The notes under the pieces were generated by a model. The model worked only from the letters and a program-made list of their open reading frames with translations, was not told the DNA's origin and searched no databases. A program made the translations under genes and the position numbers. Shown in pieces: positions 1 through 4,988 of a stretch of 6,375 bases of DNA (position 1 is the stretch's first letter; the number at the start of each line of letters is the position of its first letter). This DNA is from an uncultured Peptococcaceae bacterium. Its GTDB lineage: Bacteria; Bacillota; Dehalobacteriia; UBA7702. The stretch spans positions 1 to 6,375 of the forward strand of contig CALFRX010000095.1 of assembly GCA_937919295.1 (NCBI GenBank). Direction: 5' to 3'.

Positions 1-164
1 TGCTCTCGCACATAATCGCCGGGGGCCTTGCCGCCGGCAATGATCCCAAGGCCGCCACCGTTGCTCACCGCCGCCGCCAAACGGCCATCGGAAATCCAGG
101 CCATGGCTCCTTGAAACAGTGGGTATTCAATATTGATTAAATCGCAAAGGTCTGATCGAATCAT
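1..164 (-). CDS. fabK: Enoyl-ACP reductase II, FabK-type (5' end only, runs off the window)
   Basis: The first 54 codons of a FabK-type enoyl-[acyl-carrier-protein] reductase. This FMN- and NADH-dependent cytoplasmic enzyme performs the last reduction of each fatty-acid elongation cycle and is unrelated in fold to FabI. The visible N-terminus carries the family signature: IEYPLFQGAMAW at residues 12-23, then AAAVSNGGGLGIIAGG at 29-44, the start of the TIM-barrel FMN-binding region. The ATG lies only 4 nt after the acpP stop codon and has no strong Shine-Dalgarno of its own, so translation is probably coupled to acpP. An acpP-fabK order is common in Bacillota fab operons. The related 2-nitropropane dioxygenase family shares the fold, but the adjacent acpP and this motif spacing favour FabK. 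The rest of the protein lies beyond position 1. Confidence 0.87.
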   Translation of the reverse strand, partial: MIRSDLCDLINIEYPLFQGAMAWISDGRLAAAVSNGGGLGIIAGGKAPGDYVRE

Positions 165-168
165 ACGC

Positions 169-396
169 TTAACCCATATATTTTTCTTCGATGTAACGGG
201 CAAGTTCGCCCACGGTTTCTACTTTTTCTGCCAACTCGATTTCACAGCCGATTTTGTCTTCGAGATTCATCAGCATTTCTACGGTGTCCAGGGAATCAAT
301 GCCGAGATCGGCAAAACTGCTTTCCGCTTTGATTTCGGAAATTTCGCAATCGTTTCTTTCCGCGATCAGCGCCGCAATGGCTTCAAAGATATTCAT
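169..396 (-). CDS. acpP: Acyl carrier protein
   Basis: A 75-residue acidic acyl carrier protein, the usual family length, which carries growing acyl chains in type II fatty-acid synthesis. The phosphopantetheine site is the motif DLGIDSLD at residues 30-37, with Ser35 as the attachment serine at the start of helix II. The conserved TVGEL segment lies near residues 61-65. The helix II-III region (NLEDKIGCEIELAEKVET) departs from the usual ALEEEF-type sequence, so this could be a specialised ACP rather than the main housekeeping one. The start is well supported: AGGAGG (complement of 405-410) lies 8 nt upstream of the ATG. It is the first gene of the transcription unit and fabK follows after 4 nt. 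Confidence 0.93.
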   Translation of the reverse strand: MNIFEAIAALIAERNDCEISEIKAESSFADLGIDSLDTVEMLMNLEDKIGCEIELAEKVETVGELARYIEEKYMG

Positions 397-489
397 GATG
401 AAATCCTCCTATATCGTTCATTTCTTTTAAGGGTTTACCGGCTCTTACCAGGCGCATCCTGCTCATTGACGAACGCAAGCCCTACTTTT

Positions 490-506
490 GGTTATCACCG
501 TTAACC
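490..506. repeat. Inverted repeat GGTTA-N7-TAACC at the acpP transcription start
   Basis: GGTTA at 490-494 and TAACC at 502-506 are perfectly complementary around a 7-nt centre. The repeat begins just downstream of the transcription start predicted from the acpP promoter. It could be an operator that blocks initiation or a small 5'-UTR hairpin. It is short enough to be chance, and no known fatty-acid regulator site is recognised in it. Confidence 0.35.
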
Positions 507-515
507 ATGTATGAG

Positions 516-544
516 ATTATAACCGCTTTTTTTTCATATGTCAA
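516..544 (-). promoter_or_regulatory. Consensus sigma-A promoter of acpP-fabK
   Basis: On the minus strand, TTGACA (complement of 539-544) is followed by a 17-nt spacer and TATAAT (complement of 516-521). Both hexamers match the consensus in full and the spacing is optimal. The predicted start is near position 509, giving a 5' UTR of about 110 nt before the acpP ATG. Such a strong core promoter suggests high expression, possibly held in check by a repressor. Confidence 0.85.
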
Positions 545-555
545 TGTAGAAAGAA

Positions 556-581
556 AGGATATTTGTGTCAAAGAAGATCCT
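556..581. promoter_or_regulatory. Candidate operator (imperfect palindrome) between the divergent promoters
   Basis: AGGAT at 556-560 and ATCCT at 577-581 form an inverted repeat with a 16-nt centre. Over the 13-nt half-sites, 8 positions agree. It lies between the -35 boxes of acpP (539-544) and tetR (588-593), where one bound TetR dimer could affect both promoters. The call rests on symmetry and position only. Confidence 0.3.
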
Positions 582-587
582 CTCTAT

Positions 588-616
588 TTGACAGGCGTAA
601 CAAAATAGCTTAAACT
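588..616 (+). promoter_or_regulatory. Sigma-A promoter of the tetR-family gene
   Basis: A perfect TTGACA at 588-593 is followed by a 17-nt spacer and TAAACT at 611-616, which matches 4 of 6 bases of the -10 consensus. The predicted start is near 623, leaving a leader of about 45 nt before the ATG at 668. Confidence 0.6.
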
Positions 617-667
617 GTTTTTAACATGACAATGGCGTCGGCGTAATCCGACAGCAAAGTGGAAACA

Positions 668-1249
668 ATGGCACACAGCGCAAACCAGATAAAATTGCAG
701 GATCAATTGATTCTTGCCGGCATTGAGGAACTCAACCAAAACGGCATACAGCGTTTCTCCGTGCGTAGGGTCGCCAACATATGCGGCGTTTCCTGCGCCG
801 CGCCGTATAAACACTATAAAGACAAACAGAGCTTTATTGCCGCCATCCTGACGTATATCGACGAAAAATGGGAAGCGCGTCAGAACACTGTGACCAAGCA
901 ATTCGCGGCGGCGCCCACCCGGGAAAAACTGCTGAATGTCTGTATGGAATACATTCGCTTTCTGGTGGAAAATCCCCATCTACGTTCCATCATCATGTTC
1001 AAACTCGACGTCAATGACAAGGAGTTCAGCATCTTACGGGGAAAACTCAGCAAACCCACATACGCACTGGTTTCCCAATACTGTACCGAGGTGGGCATGA
1101 GTGCTGACGTCCGGCGGCGCAAGACCTTTGTGGTGCGCTCCCTGATTTACGGCGCGGCGCTGATGTTCGACAACGGCGAACTGGCGTATACCCCGGAAAA
1201 CCAGGAGTTCGTAGCCTATTCCATCGACCGTGAATTTGATTTGGACTGA
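668..1249 (+). CDS. TetR/AcrR-family transcriptional regulator
   Basis: A 193-residue one-component regulator of typical TetR length. The N-terminal three-helix DNA-binding domain spans about residues 10-58. Its helix-turn-helix is around 31-53 (FSVRRVANICGVSCAAPYKHY), and KDKQSFIAAI follows in the place of the family's KxxL segment. The remainder, about residues 60-193, is a helical ligand-binding and dimerisation domain with no recognisable ligand signature. The reading frame also permits a GTG start 9 nt upstream at 659. I chose ATG 668 because a weak GTGGA precedes it, whereas 659 has no Shine-Dalgarno; an in-frame stop at 644-646 excludes anything earlier. The gene is divergent from acpP-fabK, so control of that operon and of itself is a reasonable inference, but no FapR or FabT hallmark is visible. 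Confidence 0.88.
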   Translation: MAHSANQIKLQDQLILAGIEELNQNGIQRFSVRRVANICGVSCAAPYKHYKDKQSFIAAILTYIDEKWEARQNTVTKQFAAAPTREKLLNVCMEYIRFLVENPHLRSIIMFKLDVNDKEFSILRGKLSKPTYALVSQYCTEVGMSADVRRRKTFVVRSLIYGAALMFDNGELAYTPENQEFVAYSIDREFDLD

Positions 1250-1280
1250 ATATCCTTTCCTTATGATGTAAATAATATAA

Positions 1281-1319
1281 AAACACCCGTTGAAAGTAAG
1301 CAGCTTTCAGCGGGTGTTT
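1281..1319. terminator. Bidirectional intrinsic terminator between tetR and the lipoprotein gene
   Basis: A 16-bp stem pairs 1281-1296 with 1304-1319 through one G-U wobble, around a 7-nt loop. On the plus strand it is followed by a T-rich stretch (GTTTGATTTT). On the minus strand it is followed by a T-rich tract derived from 1268-1283. It lies 31 nt after the tetR stop and about 80 nt after the lipoprotein stop, so it probably serves both converging genes. Confidence 0.88.
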
Positions 1320-1397
1320 GATTTTATGAGAAAAGGGCTTCCTGGCGGCAGGCTTTCTTCTCGGCAGGGCAAAACAATGGTTACGTTATCCTGCCAT

Positions 1398-2174
1398 TTA
1401 GTGGGGGGTATCCGTAAAGAACGAATCGACAAGACCGTTGCTGTCAAAGGTCAAATAAGCATTGGTTTCGCCTTCCGCAAAGGAAACGTAACCGATCGCT
1501 TCGTTGCCATCAATGAGGATCTGCCCCACTTCATCAAAGGCGCCGTAAAGCGATGCGGTTTCCTCCGCCAAAGCATTGAACGCCACGGCGTCCATTTCTC
1601 CCCGGAGCGTTTCGGACATCAGGTCATAGACCGTGTCGAAGTCGCCGGAAAAAGCAGCCTGGAGAAAGCTTCGCGCCGCGGACCTCAACTCTTCCTCCGT
1701 CAAAGCGGTTTCCCCATCATCCTTTCCCTCCTGACCGTAAACATTGATGCCGATAATCTCCCGATCCGCGGTGTCGAAAAACAAATACAGAACCATCTCG
1801 GAAGACGCGAAACGCACCGTCGACGCCACAATCCTGCAATTCAGGCTTTCCAGAGCCAAAGCATCGTCGTCGGAAATTTCCAATTTCTGTACATAATCGT
1901 TTATACTGATTTCTTCCGCCGCCGTTATTTCCTGAAAAGCACCGTATTCCGATGTGGTTCCCTCCACGATTTCCTTTAGGGCATCGGCGGTGATGCTCTC
2001 CTGCATGGCAGTATCAACATAGACCAAAGCGCCGTCGTAATCGTTTGCATAAAGGGTTTGGATGAAATCTTTGGCCAAAGTTGTGTAGTTTTTCGTTAAA
2101 TCACCGCTGCCGCAGGCGGTCAAAACGGCGAAGCAAAACAGGGCCGTCCCAAGAAAAACCATGTATTTCTTCAT
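1398..2174 (-). CDS. Lipoprotein with two tandem DUF3887-like domains
   Basis: A 258-residue secreted lipoprotein of unknown function. Residues 1-20 form a lipoprotein signal peptide: KK at 2-3, a hydrophobic core at about 5-18, and lipobox LTAC with Cys21 as the predicted lipidated residue. The mature protein should be anchored on the outer face of the cytoplasmic membrane. It contains two repeats that align without gaps over 50 residues, 34-83 and 167-216, with about 15 identities. Each ends in a YGAF(Q/D)E motif (residues 78-82 and 210-214) and is followed by a beta-rich part. This resembles the DUF3887 family, an NTF2-like fold often attached to lipoproteins or hydrolases in Bacillota. 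No catalytic domain follows. The mature part is strongly acidic. AGAGGA (complement of 2183-2188) lies 8 nt before the ATG. The gene is divergent from eutB, with no evident functional link. Confidence 0.85.
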   Translation of the reverse strand: MKKYMVFLGTALFCFAVLTACGSGDLTKNYTTLAKDFIQTLYANDYDGALVYVDTAMQESITADALKEIVEGTTSEYGAFQEITAAEEISINDYVQKLEISDDDALALESLNCRIVASTVRFASSEMVLYLFFDTADREIIGINVYGQEGKDDGETALTEEELRSAARSFLQAAFSGDFDTVYDLMSETLRGEMDAVAFNALAEETASLYGAFDEVGQILIDGNEAIGYVSFAEGETNAYLTFDSNGLVDSFFTDTPH

Positions 2175-2197
2175 TATTGCGATCCTCTCTCTCTACG

Positions 2198-2234
2198 ATT
2201 ATACTTATTTTAACATATTTTTTCTTTTTCACAA
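2198..2234 (-). promoter_or_regulatory. Probable promoter of the lipoprotein gene
   Basis: On the minus strand, TTGTGA (complement of 2229-2234) is followed by a 16-nt spacer and TAAAAT (complement of 2207-2212), with a TGT extended -10 directly before the -10. A perfect TATAAT (complement of 2198-2203) follows a few bases later but has no matching -35. Either could start a short leader that contains the AGAGGA ribosome binding site. Confidence 0.45.
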
Positions 2235-2281
2235 TCATAATTCAAATTTTTATCAATTTCTATGGTTTACGACAAAAAAAA

Positions 2282-2356
2282 GAAGGATTTTTCGGCGATA
2301 TCCCGAATTAAAAGAAGGAGATATTGTTTGTATTTAAGGGAGGATTTTTCTCCCGA
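2282..2356 (+). repeat. Imperfect direct repeats upstream of eutB
   Basis: The exact 10-mer AGGATTTTTC occurs at 2284-2293 and 2341-2350, and both copies are followed by TCCCGA (2301-2306 and 2351-2356). The first copy has 7 extra bases between the two blocks. Both copies also contain inverted complementarity: GGAT/ATCC in the first, and GGGAG (2338-2342) with CTCCC (2350-2354) in the second. The offset is 57 bp. They could be activator or repressor sites, or the remains of a duplication. Confidence 0.45.
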
Positions 2357-2393
2357 CGGGTATAATAAACAACAACTGATTACAAAGTATTAA
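2328..2393 (+). CDS. Possible small leader ORF (21 codons) before eutB
   Basis: A TTG codon at 2328 opens a 21-codon frame, MYLREDFSPDGYNKQQLITK plus a final Y, ending in TAA at 2391-2393, 13 nt before the eutB ATG. AAGGAG at 2315-2320 lies 7 nt upstream of the TTG, an ideal ribosome-binding distance. The composition is protein-like (mixed charged and polar residues), but no family is recognised. Against it, the frame overlaps the TATAAT at 2361-2366, so it would need transcription from further upstream, where I see no convincing promoter. It may be a real leader peptide, the decayed end of a lost upstream gene, or chance. Confidence 0.25.
   Translation: MYLREDFSPDGYNKQQLITKY
2338..2366 (+). 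promoter_or_regulatory. Candidate regulated promoter of eutBC
   Basis: A perfect -10 TATAAT lies at 2361-2366, 40 nt before the eutB ATG. At 16-18 nt spacing there is no -35-like hexamer; that position is instead occupied by the inverted repeat GGGAG-N7-CTCCC (2338-2354). A consensus -10 with no -35 and a palindrome in its place is what one expects of a promoter that needs an activator. No sigma-54 site, cobalamin aptamer or EutV-type twin hairpin was recognised here. Confidence 0.5.
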
Positions 2394-2406
2394 AAGAGGT
2401 GGAGAG

Positions 2407-3768
2407 ATGCAGCTAAGTACAAAATTATTTGGCACTTCTTATCAGTTTCGCGATGTCAAAGACGTGCTTGCAAAGGCCAACGAGGAAAAATCGGGAGATA
2501 CGTTAGCAGGCGTCGGCGCGCAGAGCATTGCGGAGAGAGTTGCCGCAAAAGCAGTCTTGAGTCAGATGACACTGGAAGATTTATATCAAAACCCCGTCAT
2601 CCCTTACGAACAAGACGAAGTTACCCGCATTATCATTGATGACGTCAATGTCACCATCTTTGATGAAATCAAGAATTGGACCGTGGAACACCTCCGCGAG
2701 TACATTCTTGATCTTGAAGTAACCGGCGCTGAAATTCGCAGAATCAGCCGGGGGCTTACCTCCGAAATGGTGGCCGCTGTGGCCAAATTGATGTCCAACC
2801 TGGATCTGATTCAGGCGGGACAAAAATTGAGAGTCACGGCCCACTGCCGGACGACCATCGGCGAAGAAGGCCGCCTTGCCACACGCTTGCAGCCGAACCA
2901 TCCCACCGATGATGTCAACGGGATGCTGGCTTCCTTGCGGGAAGGCCTTTCTTACGGTATCGGCGATGCCGTCATTGGCATCAACCCGGTTGAGGACAAC
3001 CCCGTAGGTACCAAACGCCTTCTTGACGCCCTCGAAGATTATGTTCAAAAATATGAGATTCCCGCTCAAACCTGCGTGCTTTCCCATGTTACCACGCAAA
3101 TGAAAGCCATTGAAAGCGGCGCTCACACCGGCCTCATTTTCCAGAGTATCGCCGGTACCGAAGCGGCCAATACCTCCTTCGGGATCGACGGTAAAATGAT
3201 CCAGGAGGCCCGGGATTTAATGCTGAAAAAAGGCATGAACGAAGGACCCAATGTCAACTATTTCGAAACGGGACAAGGCAGCGAGCTTTCTTCCGAGGCC
3301 CACAGCGGCGCCGACCAGGTTACCCTGGAAGCCCGTTGCTACGGTTTCGCCAAACGCTACCAGCCCTACATTGTCAACACCGTTGTCGGCTTCATTGGCC
3401 CCGAGTATCTCTATGACAGCAAACAAGTGATCCGGGCCGGTTTGGAAGACCATTTCATGGGCAAACTCACCGGGATTCCCATGGGTTGCGATGTTTGTTA
3501 TACCAACCACATGAAAGCAGACCAAAACGATATCGAAAACCTGGGCGTGCTACTGACCATGGCCGGCTGCAATTACTTCATGGGCGTTCCCATGGGTGAT
3601 GATATTATGCTGAACTATCAGTGTTCCAGCTTCCACGATGATGCCTCATTAAGAGAGATTACCCATACCCGTCCTCTCGCTGAATTCGAAGCCTGGTTGG
3701 AAAAACAAGGCTTTATGGAAAACGGCAGATTAACCAAAAAAGCCGGCGATGCGTCGGCGATTATGTAA
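2407..3768 (+). CDS. eutB: Ethanolamine ammonia-lyase, large (alpha) subunit
   Basis: The 453-residue catalytic subunit of adenosylcobalamin-dependent ethanolamine ammonia-lyase (EC 4.3.1.7), which converts ethanolamine to acetaldehyde and ammonia by a radical mechanism. The length equals that of the enterobacterial protein. Substrate-pocket residues known from the family fall at the same numbers: Arg160 and Gln162 in ATRLQPNHPTDD, Asn193 in GINP, Glu287 in YFETGQG, and Asp362 in MGCDVCYTNH. Other conserved stretches are ANEEKSGD at 24-31, GPEYLYDSKQVIRAGLEDHF at 331-350 and MGDDIMLNYQ at 396-405. Residue 257 is Ser, where I recall Glu in the enterobacterial enzyme. The ATG is preceded by GAGGTG at 2396-2401. 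EutC follows after 12 nt, and the two subunits form an (alpha2 beta2)3 complex in characterised enzymes. Confidence 0.98.
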   Translation: MQLSTKLFGTSYQFRDVKDVLAKANEEKSGDTLAGVGAQSIAERVAAKAVLSQMTLEDLYQNPVIPYEQDEVTRIIIDDVNVTIFDEIKNWTVEHLREYILDLEVTGAEIRRISRGLTSEMVAAVAKLMSNLDLIQAGQKLRVTAHCRTTIGEEGRLATRLQPNHPTDDVNGMLASLREGLSYGIGDAVIGINPVEDNPVGTKRLLDALEDYVQKYEIPAQTCVLSHVTTQMKAIESGAHTGLIFQSIAGTEAANTSFGIDGKMIQEARDLMLKKGMNEGPNVNYFETGQGSELSSEAHSGADQVTLEARCYGFAKRYQPYIVNTVVGFIGPEYLYDSKQVIRAGLEDHFMGKLTGIPMGCDVCYTNHMKADQNDIENLGVLLTMAGCNYFMGVPMGDDIMLNYQCSSFHDDASLREITHTRPLAEFEAWLEKQGFMENGRLTKKAGDASAIM

Positions 3769-3780
3769 GGAGGACGTGCA

Positions 3781-4635
3781 ATGAATAATCAAGACATTCA
3801 AAACATCGTCGCATCCGTGATCAACGAAATCAACAAACAAACCAAAGCACCTGTCTATGCCCAGGGCAACACGGCAAACGGCGAAGTCCCCGACATTACG
3901 GCAATGGGTAATGTTTTGAACGTGCCCGATCCCGCAAACAGAAGCGCTTACGAAGATATGCTGAAATCCACCTCCGCCCGTATCGGCGTTTGGAGAGCCG
4001 GAACCCGGCCTCTGACCAAAACCTGGTTAAAATTCCGCGCTGACCACGGCGTGGCTCAGGACGCTGTTTTAAGCTATGCGGATCAGGCGATTCTGGATTC
4101 CCTCGGCTTGGTGCAGCTGGAATCGCAAGTGGCTGATAAGGACCAGTACCTTACCCGCCCTGACCTCGGACGTATCCTTTCCGATGAAAGTATCGCTAAA
4201 ATGAAACAGGAAGTTCCCGCCAATGCTCAGGTACAGATTGTCGTTGGCGACGGTTTAAGCGCCAAAGCCATTGACGCCAATATCAGAGACATTTTACCCC
4301 CGGTGAAAGACGGCTTGGCGGCCAAAGGTTATCGCGTCGGCAAAGAAATTTTCGTTAAAAATGCCCGGGTCGGTATTGTCAACTGCATCGGTGAAATTCT
4401 GAAGCCGGAAATGATCCTCCTTTTCATTGGGGAACGTCCCGGCCTTGGCACCGCGGAATCCATGAGCGCTTACCTGACTTACGCGCCGAAAGCCGCGACG
4501 GTGGAAGCGGAACGTACCATGATGTCCAACATCCACAGAGGCGGCGTGCCGCCGGTAGAAGCCGGCGCCCAAATCGTTACCCTCGTGGAAAAGATCCTCA
4601 GCCAAAAGGCTTCCGGCTACGACCTGGAGCTATAA
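3781..4635 (+). CDS. eutC: Ethanolamine ammonia-lyase, small (beta) subunit
   Basis: The 284-residue small subunit, which shares cobalamin binding with EutB. Family motifs in order: RAGTRPLTKTWLKFRADHG at 72-90, YLTRPDLGR at 123-131, GDGLSAKAID at 156-165, IGERPGLG at 216-223 and SNIHRGGVPPVEAG at 249-262. Residues 4-20 (DIQNIVASVINEINKQ) are predicted to form an amphipathic helix and are followed by a Pro/Ala/Gly/Asn-rich linker to about residue 45. This N-terminal extension is the part that in enterobacterial EutC is dispensable for catalysis and acts as a microcompartment-targeting segment. AAGGAGG at 3767-3773 overlaps the eutB stop and lies 7 nt before the ATG, so the two genes are tightly co-translated. 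A strong terminator follows. No reactivase gene eutA is adjacent. Confidence 0.97.
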   Translation: MNNQDIQNIVASVINEINKQTKAPVYAQGNTANGEVPDITAMGNVLNVPDPANRSAYEDMLKSTSARIGVWRAGTRPLTKTWLKFRADHGVAQDAVLSYADQAILDSLGLVQLESQVADKDQYLTRPDLGRILSDESIAKMKQEVPANAQVQIVVGDGLSAKAIDANIRDILPPVKDGLAAKGYRVGKEIFVKNARVGIVNCIGEILKPEMILLFIGERPGLGTAESMSAYLTYAPKAATVEAERTMMSNIHRGGVPPVEAGAQIVTLVEKILSQKASGYDLEL

Positions 4636-4661
4636 ATCATACCAAAAGACAAAGACCTACG

Positions 4662-4701
4662 CAAAATAGCTTTCTCTCTTGAAAGCTATTTTGTTTATAA
4701 T
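4662..4701 (+). terminator. Intrinsic terminator of eutBC
   Basis: A perfect 13-bp stem pairs CAAAATAGCTTTC (4662-4674) with GAAAGCTATTTTG (4681-4693) around the 6-nt loop TCTCTT, followed by TTTATAAT. It begins 27 nt after the eutC stop codon and marks the end of the two-gene operon. Confidence 0.88.
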
Positions 4702-4702
4702 A

Positions 4703-4884
4703 GGCCCAAACGGTTAAGTCCGTAAGGCTATGCCTGTCGCCAAAGGCCGCGTCAGCGGATTTTGGGCGGCACGATAAAAGGTTGCTGAGAAAGGCGCCGT
4801 CTTTTCCGCTTGCCTTTTCCCGGCAGAGGAAAAGGCGGCAAAATAACTTGCTAACTGCCACGGCTCAGTAAATTTTCCGGTAGC
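4703..4884 (+). ncRNA. Candidate structured non-coding RNA between eutC and the permease gene
   Basis: About 180 nt with no credible gene but much local complementarity. Domain 1: GCCCAAA (4704-4710) pairs with TTTGGGC (4761-4767), enclosing small hairpins CGG/CCG (4711-4713 with 4720-4722), AGGC/GCCT (4725-4728 with 4732-4735) and CCGC/GCGG (4747-4750 with 4755-4758). Domain 2: TTGCTGAG (4782-4789) pairs with CTCAGTAA (4864-4871), enclosing a 12-bp helix of 4796-4807 with 4828-4839 and an inner TGCC/GGCA hairpin. The strand GGAAAAGGC (4828-4836) can instead pair perfectly with GCCTTTTCC (4812-4820), so two folds compete. Terminators lie on both sides. The plus strand is favoured because a terminator with a T-run follows at 4898-4939. 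No known riboswitch or RNA family was recognised and no good promoter was found, so this stays a candidate. Confidence 0.35.
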
Positions 4885-4893
4885 ATAATAACG

Positions 4894-4939
4894 AAAAAGT
4901 CGGTTTCTGATTTTTCAATCGGAAACCGACTCGCTTTTT
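4894..4939. terminator. Bidirectional terminator downstream of the permease gene
   Basis: A 15-bp stem (one G-U pair) joins 4898-4912 with 4917-4931 around the tetraloop TTTC. On the minus strand it runs directly into five T residues (complement of 4894-4898), which suits termination of the permease gene whose stop lies at 4989-4991. On the plus strand CGC and five T residues follow (4935-4939), so it can also stop any readthrough or non-coding transcript arriving from the eutC side. Confidence 0.88.
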
Positions 4940-4941
4940 GT

Positions 4942-4971
4942 GGGGCTTCTTCCCTGAGGCAGCTCCTTTTT
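4942..4971 (+). terminator. Weak secondary terminator-like hairpin
   Basis: GGGGC (4942-4946) can pair with GCTCC (4962-4966) through one G-U, or GCTTC (4945-4949) with GAGGC (4956-4960), followed directly by five T residues (4967-4971). It sits just beyond the strong terminator and before the end of the converging permease gene, and may act as a plus-strand backup. Confidence 0.3.
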
Positions 4972-4988
4972 GATACCATAAAATCATA

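Noticed and set aside
133..504. Plus-strand open frame across acpP
   Set aside because: It is antisense to the clearly coding acpP and reads through its ribosome binding site and leader.
626..646. Earlier ATG start for the TetR-family gene at 626
   Set aside because: In the same frame a TAA at 644-646 stops translation before the gene body, and there is no ribosome binding site.
2282..2356. EutV (ANTAR) twin-hairpin antiterminator before eutB
   Set aside because: The two hairpins lack hexaloops with conserved A1 and G4, are not closely spaced, and no terminator with a T-run overlaps the second one.
2410..2450. Sigma-54 promoter suggested by TTTGGCACTTC near the eutB start
   Set aside because: It lies inside the eutB coding sequence and lacks the -12 TTGC element at the required spacing.
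4784..4790. GCTGAGA, which resembles the first conserved block of the TPP riboswitch
   Set aside because: The second required block (ACCTGAT with the TAATGCCAGC region) is absent, and the motif is paired in a helix with CTCAGTAA.
4637..4861. 74-codon GTG-initiated frame on the minus strand in the gap after eutC
   Set aside because: No ribosome binding site, Cys-, Lys- and Phe-rich low-quality composition, and it crosses the eutBC terminator hairpin; the segment is better explained as RNA structure.
4703..4884. Cobalamin riboswitch next to a B12-dependent enzyme
   Set aside because: None of the conserved core elements (GGGAA, GGTGAAAATCC-like block, GCCACTG or GCAACTG box) is present on either strand here or upstream of eutB.
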